Assembly (NCBI GenBank): GCA_947479185.1
Contig: CANJYY010000124.1
Location: forward strand, 1-7,200
Length of the DNA: 7,200 bases
From: Caulobacteraceae bacterium
GTDB lineage: Bacteria > Pseudomonadota > Alphaproteobacteria > Caulobacterales > Caulobacteraceae
Reading direction: 5' to 3'
Below the pieces are notes generated by a model. It saw only the letters and a list, made by a program, of their open reading frames with translations. It was not told the DNA's origin and made no database searches. Below are positions 1 to 7,200 of this stretch, piece by piece. The first letter of the stretch is position 1, and each line of letters starts with the position of its first letter. The position numbers and the translations under genes are program-made.

Positions 1-340
1 CCTTGAGGGTGGCGGCAAGGCCTTGTTCGACCGTTACCTCGCGCTCATCGAGGAGCTGCCGTTCGGGGATCCGCTGCGCTCGGCGCTGGAAACCAGCGTG
101 CTGGGCGGCATGGCCAGGCTGTCGTTCGATGACGCCGGCCGCATCACCCTGCCACCCGCCCTGTGCGACATGGTCGGCCTGACCGACTGGGTGTCGGTGG
201 TCGGCATGGGCGACCGGTTCCAGATCTGGACCCGCGACGCCTTCCAGGCGCACCGCGCCGCCGCCCGCGAAACGGCCCGCACGGGTCTGGCCCAGCTGCG
301 CGCCGCCCAGCGATCCCGTCTGACGGATGCGACTGAATGA
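1..340 (+). CDS. mraZ: Transcriptional regulator MraZ, 3' part (5' end outside window)
   Basis: MraZ is a DNA-binding regulator made of two SpoVT/AbrB-like half-domains. It forms ring-shaped oligomers and binds repeats in the promoter of its own dcw operon. The frame is open from base 2, giving 112 visible codons ending in TGA at 338-340. The visible part starts in the end of the first half-domain ([16 protein letters not shown]). It then contains the whole second half-domain, with the hallmark [12 protein letters not shown] encoded at 128-163 and GMGDRFQIW after it. The tail is an Arg/Ala-rich helix. Family members are about 140-160 residues, so roughly a quarter to a third is missing upstream. 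A TTG at 23 could look like a start, but the family match continues upstream of it, so it is internal. The stop overlaps the rsmH start (ATGA). The operator it would bind is not in the window. Identity is firm from motif plus neighbour; its regulatory effect is family knowledge. Confidence 0.95.
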   Translation, partial: LEGGGKALFDRYLALIEELPFGDPLRSALETSVLGGMARLSFDDAGRITLPPALCDMVGLTDWVSVVGMGDRFQIWTRDAFQAHRAAARETARTGLAQLRAAQRSRLTDATE

Positions 341-1275
341 GCGAGGCGCCGCATCTTTCCGTCCTGCTCGACGAGGTGACCCGCGCGCTGCGGCCCGGCC
401 CCGGCGAGCTGATCATCGACGGCACCTTCGGCGCGGGCGGCTATGCCCGCGCCTTTCTCGATTCCGGGGCCCAGGTCACGGCCTTCGACCGCGACCCGAC
501 CGCCCGCCGGTTCGCCGCGCCGCTGGAGGCGACCGGCCGGTTCAAACTGATAGAGGCCCGCTTCTCGGAAATGGGCGACCATTTCGCCCCCGGATCGGTC
601 GACGGCATCGCCCTCGATATCGGCGTCTCCTCGATGCAGCTGGACGAGGCCGATCGCGGCTTTTCCTTCATGCGCGACGGTCCGCTGGACATGCGCATGA
701 GCGACACCGGCCCGACGGCCGCCGATCTGGTCAACACGCTGGAAAAGGACGAGCTGGCGCGTATCATCTGGCTGTACGGCGAGGAGCGCGAAAGCCGCCG
801 CATCGCCTCGTTCATCATCCGCCGCCGCGCGACCCAGTCCTTCGAGCGCACGCTGGACCTCGCCGAGGTGGTCGAGAAGGCCCTCGGCGGCCGGCGCGGG
901 GCCAAGACCCATCCGGCGACCAAGGTGTTTCAGGCCCTGCGCATCGCGGTCAACGAGGAGCTGGCCGAACTGGAGGCCGCCCTGGTGGCCGCCGAAAAGA
1001 TCCTCAAGACCGGCGGCCGACTGGCGGTCGTAACCTTCCATTCGCTTGAAGACCGCATTGTGAAGGCCTTCTTCACCGCCCGGTCCGGCAACCTGCCGGG
1101 CGGCTCGCGTCATGCTCCGCCGGTGGCGGGCGGGCCCGCGCCGACCTTCGCGTTGCCGTTCAGGGGCGCGATCGAATCCGGCGACGCCGAACTCGCGGCC
1201 AATCCCCGCGCCCGTTCGGCCAAGCTGCGCGTCGGCGTGCGCACCGAAGCGCCGGCCTGGGGGGACGCGGCATGA
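337..1275 (+). CDS. rsmH: 16S rRNA (cytosine(1402)-N(4))-methyltransferase RsmH (MraW)
   Basis: S-adenosylmethionine-dependent enzyme that N4-methylates C1402 in the decoding centre of 16S rRNA; cytoplasmic. The protein is 312 residues, normal for the family. HLSVLLDEV is at 6-14. The SAM-binding loop [15 protein letters not shown] is at 28-42, followed by FDRDP at 50-54. The family signature [19 protein letters not shown] lies at 93-111 and [11 protein letters not shown] follows at 118-128. [18 protein letters not shown] is at 192-209 and [13 protein letters not shown] at 231-243, near the C-terminal end of the methyltransferase fold. The ATG at 337 overlaps the mraZ stop by four bases (ATGA). 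Only a weak GGAT (325-328) precedes it, so translation is probably coupled to mraZ. The start fits the usual N-terminus just before HLSVLL. All motifs are intact. Why this ribosomal enzyme is kept in the wall cluster is not explained by the sequence. Confidence 0.98.
   Translation: MSEAPHLSVLLDEVTRALRPGPGELIIDGTFGAGGYARAFLDSGAQVTAFDRDPTARRFAAPLEATGRFKLIEARFSEMGDHFAPGSVDGIALDIGVSSMQLDEADRGFSFMRDGPLDMRMSDTGPTAADLVNTLEKDELARIIWLYGEERESRRIASFIIRRRATQSFERTLDLAEVVEKALGGRRGAKTHPATKVFQALRIAVNEELAELEAALVAAEKILKTGGRLAVVTFHSLEDRIVKAFFTARSGNLPGGSRHAPPVAGGPAPTFALPFRGAIESGDAELAANPRARSAKLRVGVRTEAPAWGDAA
1259..1265 (+). promoter_or_regulatory. Shine-Dalgarno sequence for ftsL
   Basis: GGGGGGA lies inside the last codons of rsmH, 6 bases before the ATG at 1272 and 9 before the adjacent in-frame ATG at 1275. 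Both spacings are workable, so it supports ftsL translation without deciding between the two starts. Confidence 0.5.
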
Positions 1276-1634
1276 TGTCGACCGTGCTGAACCACCGCAT
1301 CCGCGGCTTCCGGACCCTGAACATCGTCTTCGCCGCCACGCTGCTGATCCTGGCCGTCGGGGTGAACCTGGCCAAGACCATCGCCGGCCGCGAGCGCAAT
1401 GAGATCGCCCGGGTCGAAGCTGATATCGGCAAGGAAAACCAGCGCATTCGCATGCTCGAAGCCGAGGTGGCCCACCTGGAGCAGCCCGAGCGGCTGGAGC
1501 GGCTGGCGCGGGGCTATCTCGCGATGGCGCCCGTCGCCGCGCGACAGGAAGCCTCGATCGACACCCTTTCGGACGTCGCCACACGCCAGCCAGGGCCGCA
1601 GGCCGTCTCGACCGTCAGCGTGATGATCCCATGA
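1272..1634 (+). CDS. ftsL: Cell division protein FtsL
   Basis: Small bitopic inner-membrane protein of the divisome. FtsL pairs with FtsB through a periplasmic coiled coil and helps activate the FtsW-FtsI septal peptidoglycan synthase. The protein is 120 residues: a short basic cytoplasmic head (about 1-15), one hydrophobic segment (about 16-33), and a charged heptad-like stretch (about 40-70). The PERLERLA motif typical of FtsL follows at 72-79, then a low-complexity tail to 120. Primary sequence is poorly conserved in this family, so the call rests on topology, the PERLERLA motif and position between rsmH and ftsI. The start is ambiguous because two ATG codons are adjacent (1272 and 1275). 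The first gives an ATGA overlap with rsmH and is used here; the second removes one Met only. The 3' end overlaps ftsI by four bases (ATGA). Confidence 0.9.
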   Translation: MMSTVLNHRIRGFRTLNIVFAATLLILAVGVNLAKTIAGRERNEIARVEADIGKENQRIRMLEAEVAHLEQPERLERLARGYLAMAPVAARQEASIDTLSDVATRQPGPQAVSTVSVMIP

Positions 1635-3397
1635 GCATCGCCGACCTGACCCCGCAACGATACCCGGCGCCCTGGCGCTGGATCATCGAGCGCGTCTGGC
1701 GGGTCGAGCATGCTTTCGAGCGGGCCCACGCCGATGGCCGGGCCGAGAACGACACCCGCATCCGCATCTTCGTGGTCATGTCGCTGTTCGCGGTGGGCTT
1801 CGTGGTCATGAGCCTCGGCGCCGTCTGGTCGGCGACCTTCGCCCATGCCGGACGGACCGGCGGCGTCGTCGCCGGCGCGCCGGAGCGGGCCGACCTGGTC
1901 GACCGGGAAGGCCGCCTGCTGGCGGTCAACCTGATCCACTATTCGCTGTCGCTCGACCTCAAGGATGTCTGGAGCCGTCGCGAGACGAAGGCCGGACTGC
2001 TGGCGGCGCTGCCGCAACTCACCCCGGCCCAGGTCGACCGGGCGCTGGCCGCGAAGAAGCGCGCCTTCCTGGTCGGCGGCCTGACGCCCGCCGAGCGCGC
2101 GCGGGTGCACGCGCTGGGCCTGCCCGGGATCATCTTCGAGCCGGAAGAGCGCCGGGTCTATCCGCTCGGGCCGCTGGCCGCCCACTTCATCGGCTACACC
2201 GAAAAGGGCGGGGTCAGTCTCGCCGGGGCCGAACGGGCCCTGCAGGCCGACATCCTCAAAGCCGGCGCCGAGGGCAAGCCGGTGCCGCTGTCGATCGACG
2301 TGCGGGTGCAGGCGGCGCTGGAGGAAGAGGTGTCCGCCGCCGCCGCCGAATTCCATCCCAACGGGGCCGTTGGCATCATCACCAACGTCCACACCGGCGA
2401 GATTCTCGCCATGACCAGCTGGCCGGATTTCGACCCGAACTTCCAGCAACGCGCGACCCCGGACCAGAAGCTGAACCGCGCGGCCGCCTCGGTGTTCGAG
2501 ATGGGCTCGACCTTCAAGGCCTTCACCGTGGCCATCGGCCTGGATACGCGGGTCGCGACGCCGGACTCGACCTATGACGCGCGCACGCCGCTGAAGATGG
2601 GCTATCGCACCATCCACGACTATCACGGCACCAATCGCATCCTGACGCTGCGCGAGGTGTTCAACCACTCGTCCAACATCGGCACGGCGCTGCTGGCGCA
2701 CGCCATCGGCAACGCCCAGCTGGCGAAGTATTTCGCCGCCTTCGGCCTGACCCGCAGGGCCCAGGTCGAGCTGATCGAGTCCGCCCGTCCGCTGACGCCG
2801 AAGAAGTGGGACGACGACGACATCGCCAGCGTCTCGTTCGGCCACGGCATCAACGTTTCGCCGCTGACCCTCGCCCAGGCCATGGGCGCAATCCTCAACG
2901 GCGGCCGGATGGTCCCTCTGACCATCCGCCGGATGCCGGTCGGCTATCGCCCCGAGGGCGAGCGGGTGGTGTCGGAACAGACCACGCTGTCGATGCTGCA
3001 GGTCATGCGCGGCAACGTCGTCGAGGGCACGGGTCGCAAGGCCGACGCCCCCGGACTGTCGGTCGGCGGCAAGACCGGCACCGGTGAAAAGTATGACCCC
3101 ACGATCCGCGGCTACAGCAGCATCAAGCAGGTCGGTTCCTTCGCGGCGGTGTTTCCGACCGACGGTCCCGTCGAGGCGGACCGCTACTTCGTGCTGATCC
3201 TGATGGACGAGCCCAAGGGCGGCATCCGCACCGGCGGCTGGGTCGCCGCGCCGGCCGTGGGCCGCACCATCGACCGCATCGCGCCCTTCCTCGGCGTATC
3301 GCGCCACATGACGCCGGCCTACGGCGCCCCGACCCTGATCGCCGCCCGGGCCGCCGCGCCGACCGCCGTCGGGGCGACGCCGGAGAGCGGACTGTGA
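1631..3397 (+). CDS. ftsI: Septal peptidoglycan D,D-transpeptidase FtsI (PBP3, class B)
   Basis: Monofunctional penicillin-binding protein that cross-links septal peptidoglycan; it works with the glycosyltransferase FtsW. The protein is 588 residues, normal for the family. It has a cytoplasmic head (1-44, with three Trp between 15 and 23), a single membrane anchor (about 45-67), and the class B pedestal motif RADLVDREGRLLA (86-98). The transpeptidase domain runs from about 220 to 555. Its three active-site motifs are complete: S293-T-F-K296 carrying the nucleophilic Ser, S347-S-N349, and K481-T-G-T484. After about residue 558 an Ala/Pro-rich periplasmic tail of roughly 30 residues ends the protein. 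The start at 1631 overlaps the ftsL stop (ATGA). No Shine-Dalgarno is visible upstream, so translation is probably coupled to ftsL. The stop overlaps the murE GTG. A role as the elongasome PBP2 (mrdA) is less likely because of the dcw position next to ftsL and the FtsI-type KTGTGEK. Confidence 0.97.
   Translation: MSIADLTPQRYPAPWRWIIERVWRVEHAFERAHADGRAENDTRIRIFVVMSLFAVGFVVMSLGAVWSATFAHAGRTGGVVAGAPERADLVDREGRLLAVNLIHYSLSLDLKDVWSRRETKAGLLAALPQLTPAQVDRALAAKKRAFLVGGLTPAERARVHALGLPGIIFEPEERRVYPLGPLAAHFIGYTEKGGVSLAGAERALQADILKAGAEGKPVPLSIDVRVQAALEEEVSAAAAEFHPNGAVGIITNVHTGEILAMTSWPDFDPNFQQRATPDQKLNRAAASVFEMGSTFKAFTVAIGLDTRVATPDSTYDARTPLKMGYRTIHDYHGTNRILTLREVFNHSSNIGTALLAHAIGNAQLAKYFAAFGLTRRAQVELIESARPLTPKKWDDDDIASVSFGHGINVSPLTLAQAMGAILNGGRMVPLTIRRMPVGYRPEGERVVSEQTTLSMLQVMRGNVVEGTGRKADAPGLSVGGKTGTGEKYDPTIRGYSSIKQVGSFAAVFPTDGPVEADRYFVLILMDEPKGGIRTGGWVAAPAVGRTIDRIAPFLGVSRHMTPAYGAPTLIAARAAAPTAVGATPESGL
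3382..3387 (+). promoter_or_regulatory. Shine-Dalgarno sequence for murE
   Basis: GGAGAG inside the end of ftsI, 6 bases before the GTG at 3394. It is the main argument that this GTG, which overlaps the ftsI stop as GTGA, is the true murE start. Confidence 0.6.
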
Positions 3398-4857
3398 CCG
3401 CGCCCCTCTCGCGGATCATCGGCCGCGCCGTCAGCCCCGACCCGCTGATCACCGGCGTCACCGCCGACAGCCGCAAGGTGAGGCCGGGCTTCCTGTTCGC
3501 GGCCATGCCGGGCTCGAAGGTCGACGGCCGGGCGTTTGTCGACGGCGCGGTCGCCGCCGGCGCCGCGGCGATCCTCGCGCCGGACGATGTGGTCCGCGCG
3601 GACGTGCCCGTGATCCACGCGACGGACCTGCGCCGCGCCTACGCCTTGGCCGCCGCCGCTTTCTGGGGCGCCCAGCCGCCGGTCTGCGTGGCGGTCACCG
3701 GCACCAACGGCAAGACCTCGGTCGCCACCTTCTGCCGCCAGATCTTCGCCCGCCTGGGCCGCAAGGCCGCCAGCATGGGCACGCTCGGCGTCACCGTCTC
3801 GCAGGCGGGTTCGCCGGACATCCAGATCACGCCGCCGGGCCTGACCACGCCCGACGCCGCCGATGTCGCCGAGCTGATGGCGAAACTGGCCGCCGACGGC
3901 GTGACCCATGTGGCGCTGGAGGCCTCCTCGCACGGCGTCGACCAGCGCCGGCTGGACGGCGTGGCGCTGACGGCCGCCGGGTTCCTCAACCTGACCCAGG
4001 ACCACCTCGACTACCACGGCACCATGGGCGTCTATCGCGCGGCCAAGCTGCGCCTGTTCGACACCCTCCTGCCGGCCGGCGGCGCGGCCGTTCTGAACGC
4101 CGACAGCGACCAGTTCGAGGTCTTCGCCAAGGTTGCGGCCGATGCCGGTCACCCGGTGCTGTCGACGGGCGAGGCGGGGCAGGGCCTGCGCCTGACGTCC
4201 CGCCGCCTGACGGCCGACGGCCAGCAGTTGACGGTCGAGCGGGACGGCCGGTCATTCGATATCCGCCTGCCGCTGGCCGGGGCCTTCCAGGCCGACAACG
4301 CGCTGGTCGCGGCCGGCCTGTGCATCGCGGCCGGGGAAGACGCCGGCGCCGTGCTGGCCGCGCTGGAAAGCCTCGACGGCGCGCCCGGCCGACTGCAGCA
4401 CGTCGGGGCGGGCCCGCGCGGCGGCGAGGCCTATGTCGACTATGCCCATACGCCCGACGGCCTGGAGACGGTGCTCAAGGCGCTGCGCCCGCACACGGCC
4501 GGCAAGCTGATCGTGGTGTTCGGGGCCGGCGGTGACCGGGATCGCGGCAAGCGCCCGCAGATGGGCGGCATCGCCGCCCGGCTGGCCGACGTCGCCATCG
4601 TCACCGACGACAATCCGCGCTCCGAGATTCCGGCCGCCATCCGCGCCGAGATCCTCGCCGCCGCGCCCGGCGCCCGCGAGATCGGCGATCGCCGTGAGGC
4701 GATCCGCGCCGCCGCCGCCCTGCTGGGCGAGGGCGATGTGCTCGTCGTGGCCGGCAAGGGCCATGAGCAGGGCCAGCTGGTCGCCGGCGTGAACCACCCC
4801 TTCGACGATGTATCCGAGACGGCCGCGGCCCTCGGCCTGGAGAGGCCCCATGGCTGA
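3394..4857 (+). CDS. murE: UDP-MurNAc-L-Ala-D-Glu:meso-diaminopimelate ligase MurE
   Basis: ATP-dependent cytoplasmic Mur ligase that adds the third residue of the peptidoglycan stem peptide. The protein is 487 residues, typical length. The N-terminal UDP-binding domain has GVTADSRKVRPGFLF (21-35). The central ATPase domain has the P-loop TGTNGKTS (102-109), EASSH (176-180), and YRAAKLRLF (214-222), whose K218 fits the Lys that becomes carbamylated. The C-terminal domain has DYAHTPDGLE (349-358), GAGGDRDRGKRPQMG (377-391), and D406-N-P-R409. DNPR is the known signature for meso-diaminopimelate; lysine-adding enzymes differ here, so the wall is inferred to be the Gram-negative DAP type. VVAGKGHE (451-458) is also present. 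The start is GTG, overlapping the ftsI stop and preceded by GGAGAG. The end overlaps murF by eight bases. Sister gene murF shares the fold and the DSR and P-loop motifs. Confidence 0.98.
   Translation: MTAPLSRIIGRAVSPDPLITGVTADSRKVRPGFLFAAMPGSKVDGRAFVDGAVAAGAAAILAPDDVVRADVPVIHATDLRRAYALAAAAFWGAQPPVCVAVTGTNGKTSVATFCRQIFARLGRKAASMGTLGVTVSQAGSPDIQITPPGLTTPDAADVAELMAKLAADGVTHVALEASSHGVDQRRLDGVALTAAGFLNLTQDHLDYHGTMGVYRAAKLRLFDTLLPAGGAAVLNADSDQFEVFAKVAADAGHPVLSTGEAGQGLRLTSRRLTADGQQLTVERDGRSFDIRLPLAGAFQADNALVAAGLCIAAGEDAGAVLAALESLDGAPGRLQHVGAGPRGGEAYVDYAHTPDGLETVLKALRPHTAGKLIVVFGAGGDRDRGKRPQMGGIAARLADVAIVTDDNPRSEIPAAIRAEILAAAPGAREIGDRREAIRAAAALLGEGDVLVVAGKGHEQGQLVAGVNHPFDDVSETAAALGLERPHG
4839..4845 (+). 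promoter_or_regulatory. Shine-Dalgarno sequence for murF
   Basis: GGAGAGG within the last codons of murE. Its GGAG core ends 7 bases before the ATG at 4850. It decides the murF start: the in-frame ATG at 4808 lies upstream of it and would place the site inside the coding region. Confidence 0.6.
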
Positions 4858-6241
4858 CGCGCTCTGGACCTCCGCCGACATCGCCGCCGCCACCGGCGGC
4901 CAGGCCGTCGGCGCGCCGTTCGAGGCGACCGGCGTGTCGATCGACAGCCGCGCGGTCGACCCGGGCGATCTGTTCGTCGCCCTGACCGGCGAGCGGGACG
5001 GCCATGCGTTCACGCCCGGCGCCCGCGCCGCCGGCGCCGCCGGTGTCCTGGCCTCGAAGCCCGTCGATGGGCCGCATGTGCTTGTGCCCGACACCCTGAA
5101 GGCGCTTGAGGCCCTCGGCGCCGCCGCGCGCGACCGCTCGCTGGCGCTGCGGGCCGCCGTGACCGGCTCGGTCGGCAAGACCAGCGTGACCCAGGCGATC
5201 GCCGCGGGCCTCGCCGGGGCTGGTCGCTGGCACTCGTCGGTCAAGTCCTACAACAACCATATCGGTGTCCCGCTGACGCTGGCCCGCATGCCCTGGGCGA
5301 CGGAGCGGGCGGTGTTCGAGATCGGCATGAACCACGCCGACGAGATCTCGCCGCTGTCGAAGATGGTCCGGCCAGAGGTCGCCGTGGTGACCACCGTCGG
5401 CCCGGTGCACATCGAGAACTTCCCTGACGGCGAAGAGGGCGTGGCCCGCGCCAAGGCCGAGATCTTCGACGGCATCGAGCCGGACGGCGTGGCCGTGCTC
5501 AACGCCGACAACCGCTGGTTCGACATGCTGGCCCAGCACGCCCGCGCGGCCGGCGCGCGCGTCGTGTCGTTCGGTTCGGGCGAGGGCTGCGACGCCCGGC
5601 TGGTCGACTTCACCGCCGCGCACGGCGCCGCCAGCGTCCGGGCGGTGATCCACGGCGAGGCGCTCAGCTATCCGCTGTTGCAGACCGGCGTGCACTGGGG
5701 GCTCAACAGTCTCTGCGCGTTGCTGGCGCTCGAGGCGATGCGCGTCGACCGAGCGGTCGCGCTGGAAGCCCTGGCGGGTTTCGCGCCGCTGGCCGGTCGC
5801 GGCGCGGAGAAGACCGTGCGCATCGCGGGCGGCGCCTTCACCCTGATCGACGAAAGCTACAACGCCAATCCGATCTCGATGGTCGCCGCCTTCAAGACCC
5901 TCGGCGCCCGGCAGGCGCGTGGCCGGCGGATCGTGGTGCTGACAGACATGCTGGAGCTCGGCCCCGACGCGCCCGCCTTCCATGCCGGTCTGGCGGCGCC
6001 CATCGAGGCGGCCAATGTCGATCTGGCCTTCTGCGCCGGGCCGATGATGAAATCACTGTGGGACGCCCTTCCGCCGACTCGTCGGGGCGGTTACGCCGAA
6101 GCGGCGGCCGATCTGGCGCCGCGGATCGCGGCGGCCGTCGAGCCGGGCGACCTGGTCATGGTCAAGGGGTCGAATGGCAGCCGGGCGAGCGCGATAGCCG
6201 CCGCCCTGGCCGCCCTGGACGTTACGGGGGAGACGGCCTGA
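4850..6241 (+). CDS. murF: UDP-MurNAc-tripeptide:D-alanyl-D-alanine ligase MurF
   Basis: ATP-dependent cytoplasmic ligase that adds the D-Ala-D-Ala dipeptide, giving UDP-MurNAc-pentapeptide, the substrate of MraY. The protein is 463 residues from the ATG at 4850, normal length. The N-terminal UDP-binding domain has [16 protein letters not shown] (27-42). The ATPase domain has the P-loop TGSVGKTS (105-112), [11 protein letters not shown] (133-143), [10 protein letters not shown] (157-166) and VGPVHIENF (183-191). The C-terminal domain has DESYNANP (334-341), a MurF signature, then TDMLELG (365-371) and VKGSNGSR (438-445). An in-frame ATG at 4808 would add 14 residues (Arg/Pro-rich, read from the third frame of murE) without family resemblance, so the later start with GGAGAGG in front is preferred. 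The gene overlaps murE by eight bases and shares one base with mraY (TGATG). All key residues seen are intact. Confidence 0.97.
   Translation: MADALWTSADIAAATGGQAVGAPFEATGVSIDSRAVDPGDLFVALTGERDGHAFTPGARAAGAAGVLASKPVDGPHVLVPDTLKALEALGAAARDRSLALRAAVTGSVGKTSVTQAIAAGLAGAGRWHSSVKSYNNHIGVPLTLARMPWATERAVFEIGMNHADEISPLSKMVRPEVAVVTTVGPVHIENFPDGEEGVARAKAEIFDGIEPDGVAVLNADNRWFDMLAQHARAAGARVVSFGSGEGCDARLVDFTAAHGAASVRAVIHGEALSYPLLQTGVHWGLNSLCALLALEAMRVDRAVALEALAGFAPLAGRGAEKTVRIAGGAFTLIDESYNANPISMVAAFKTLGARQARGRRIVVLTDMLELGPDAPAFHAGLAAPIEAANVDLAFCAGPMMKSLWDALPPTRRGGYAEAAADLAPRIAAAVEPGDLVMVKGSNGSRASAIAAALAALDVTGETA
6226..6232 (+). promoter_or_regulatory. Shine-Dalgarno sequence for mraY
   Basis: GGGGGAG in the last codons of murF, with 8 bases before the mraY ATG at 6241. 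The spacing is good and supports independent re-initiation at this junction. Confidence 0.55.
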
Positions 6242-7200
6242 TGTTGCAGTTCCTTGCCGATTGGCGGGATTCGGTTCCACTTCTGAACCTGTTGAAATAC
6301 CTGACTTTCAGGACCGGCATGGCGACCGCTACCGGCTTCATCATCGCCGTGGCGATGGGCTCGCGCTTCATCAACTGGATGCGCGCCAAGCAGGGCAAGG
6401 GCCAGCCGATCCGGGCCGAAGGCATCCAGCGCCACGTCATCGAGAAGGCCGGCACGCCGACGATGGGCGGCCTGATGATCCTCGCCGGCGCCATCGGCGG
6501 CACCCTGCTGTGGGCCAACCTGACCAACATCTATGTCTGGGTCGTGCTGATGGTCACCGCCGGCTACGGCGTGCTCGGCTTCATGGACGACTACGACAAG
6601 GTCACCAAACAGACGACGGCCGGCGTGTCCGGGCCGGTCAAGCTGGTCATCCAGTTCGCCATCGCCTTCGCGGCGGTGATCATCCTGATCAAGTTCGGCG
6701 GCAAGTCACCCGACGCGCCCGAACTGTCGACCTCGGTGGCCTTCCCGATCTTCAAGCGGCTGCTGCTCGACCTGGGCTGGTTCTATGTCGCGTTCGGCGC
6801 GGTGGTCATCGTCGGCTTCTCCAACGCGGTGAACTTCACCGACGGCCTCGACGGCCTGGCCATCGTGCCGGTGATGATCGCGGCGGCGGCGCTGGGCCTG
6901 ATCGCCTATCTGGTCGGCAACTACGTCTTCGCCGAATACCTGCAGGTCCACTTCGTGCCGGGCGTCGGGGAACTCGTGGTCATCTGCGGCGCCCTGATCG
7001 GCGCCGGGCTGGGCTTCCTCTGGTACAACGCCCCGCCGGCCAAGATCTTCATGGGAGACACCGGCTCGCTGGCCCTTGGCGGCGCGCTGGGCGTGATCGC
7101 CGTGGCGACCAAGCACGAGATCGTCCTGGCAATCATCGGCGGCCTGTTCGTCGCCGAACTGCTCAGCGTCATCATCCAGGTCGCCTACTTCAAGAAGACC
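6241..7200 (+). CDS. mraY: Phospho-N-acetylmuramoyl-pentapeptide transferase MraY, 5' part (3' end outside window)
   Basis: Polytopic inner-membrane enzyme that transfers phospho-MurNAc-pentapeptide from UDP to undecaprenyl phosphate, making lipid I. My translation of 6241-7200 gives 320 uninterrupted codons; the family is about 360, so about 40 residues are cut off. N-terminal [11 protein letters not shown] (16-26) matches the conserved MraY head. KAGTPTMGG (69-77) and GFMDDYDK (113-120) follow, with the catalytic Asp pair at D116-D117. Then come [15 protein letters not shown] (193-207), [18 protein letters not shown] (256-273) with the catalytic D273, and [10 protein letters not shown] (275-284). 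Several hydrophobic segments separate these. The C-terminal His-rich motif (HHH) expected next is beyond the window. The ATG at 6241 overlaps the murF stop (TGATG) and has GGGGGAG in front. The first 70 bases are noticeably poorer in GC than the rest. WecA-type transferases share the fold, but the head motif and operon position point to MraY. Confidence 0.98.
   Translation, partial: MLQFLADWRDSVPLLNLLKYLTFRTGMATATGFIIAVAMGSRFINWMRAKQGKGQPIRAEGIQRHVIEKAGTPTMGGLMILAGAIGGTLLWANLTNIYVWVVLMVTAGYGVLGFMDDYDKVTKQTTAGVSGPVKLVIQFAIAFAAVIILIKFGGKSPDAPELSTSVAFPIFKRLLLDLGWFYVAFGAVVIVGFSNAVNFTDGLDGLAIVPVMIAAAALGLIAYLVGNYVFAEYLQVHFVPGVGELVVICGALIGAGLGFLWYNAPPAKIFMGDTGSLALGGALGVIAVATKHEIVLAIIGGLFVAELLSVIIQVAYFKKT

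Noticed and set aside
23..25. TTG as a start codon for a short MraZ
   Set aside because: The frame is open to base 2 and the residues before it continue the MraZ family match, so this is an internal Leu of a truncated gene.
327..1049. Plus-strand frame of 240 codons inside rsmH
   Set aside because: It is the +2 shadow of rsmH, extremely Arg/Pro-rich. The rsmH frame contains all methyltransferase motifs.
34..1584. Long minus-strand open frame (516 codons) across mraZ, rsmH and ftsL
   Set aside because: It lies antisense to three well-supported genes and is Arg/Gly/Ala-rich with no family motif. High G/C at third positions removes stops from the opposite strand.
2333..2350. GCC/CGC run as a microsatellite
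   Set aside because: It encodes a short Ala stretch in FtsI (about residues 235-239); such runs are expected in a genome this rich in GC.
1514..3307. Minus-strand open frame of 597 codons opposite ftsI
   Set aside because: It covers the catalytic domain of FtsI antisense, is rich in Arg, Gly, Asp and His in a repetitive way, and has no recognisable domain; a composition artefact.
3319..5983. Further minus-strand open frames opposite murE and murF (3319-4152, 4252-5244, 4601-5983)
   Set aside because: They overlap one another and the sense genes, have biased composition and show no motif. Sense frames carry complete Mur ligase signatures.
6273..6312. Hairpins early in mraY as a terminator or attenuator
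   Set aside because: Arms are only 5 bp, there is no T-run, and they sit inside a conserved protein-coding stretch. Kept only as a composition observation.
1..7200. A previously undescribed system hidden in the window
   Set aside because: Every base belongs to a canonical dcw gene in standard order, with intact motifs and no insertion, foreign-looking block or unexplained gap.

Overview
The window is the first half of a division and cell wall (dcw) cluster from a GC-rich alphaproteobacterium. Gene order, the style of FtsI and FtsL (short FtsL, FtsI with a roughly 44-residue tryptophan/arginine-rich cytoplasmic head), and a strong preference for G or C in the third codon position suggest Caulobacterales (Caulobacter, Phenylobacterium or Brevundimonas type). 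The genus cannot be fixed from the sequence alone.

Layout, all on the + strand: 3' part of mraZ (to 340), rsmH/mraW (337-1275), ftsL (1272-1634), ftsI (1631-3397), murE (3394-4857), murF (4850-6241), and the 5' part of mraY (6241 to the window end). There is no intergenic base. Every junction is an overlap: three ATGA, one GTGA, one 8-base overlap and one TGATG. No promoter, terminator, RNA gene, mobile element, CRISPR array or long repeat is visible. The cluster promoter and MraZ operator would lie upstream of base 1.

The genes form one functional chain. MraZ is the cluster's own regulator and RsmH methylates 16S rRNA. FtsL and FtsI are divisome membrane proteins, FtsI being the septal transpeptidase. 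MurE and MurF add meso-diaminopimelate and D-Ala-D-Ala to the UDP-MurNAc peptide in the cytoplasm. MraY transfers the finished phospho-MurNAc-pentapeptide to undecaprenyl phosphate at the inner membrane. The expected continuation is murD, ftsW, murG, murC, murB, ddl, ftsQ, ftsA and ftsZ.

All catalytic motifs checked are intact, with no frameshift or broken gene. I found no sign of a previously undescribed system. The observations worth a second look are small: the unbroken coupling chain, the choice of starts for ftsL and murF, the missing Shine-Dalgarno at ftsI, a local GC drop at the start of mraY, and the tails of FtsI.
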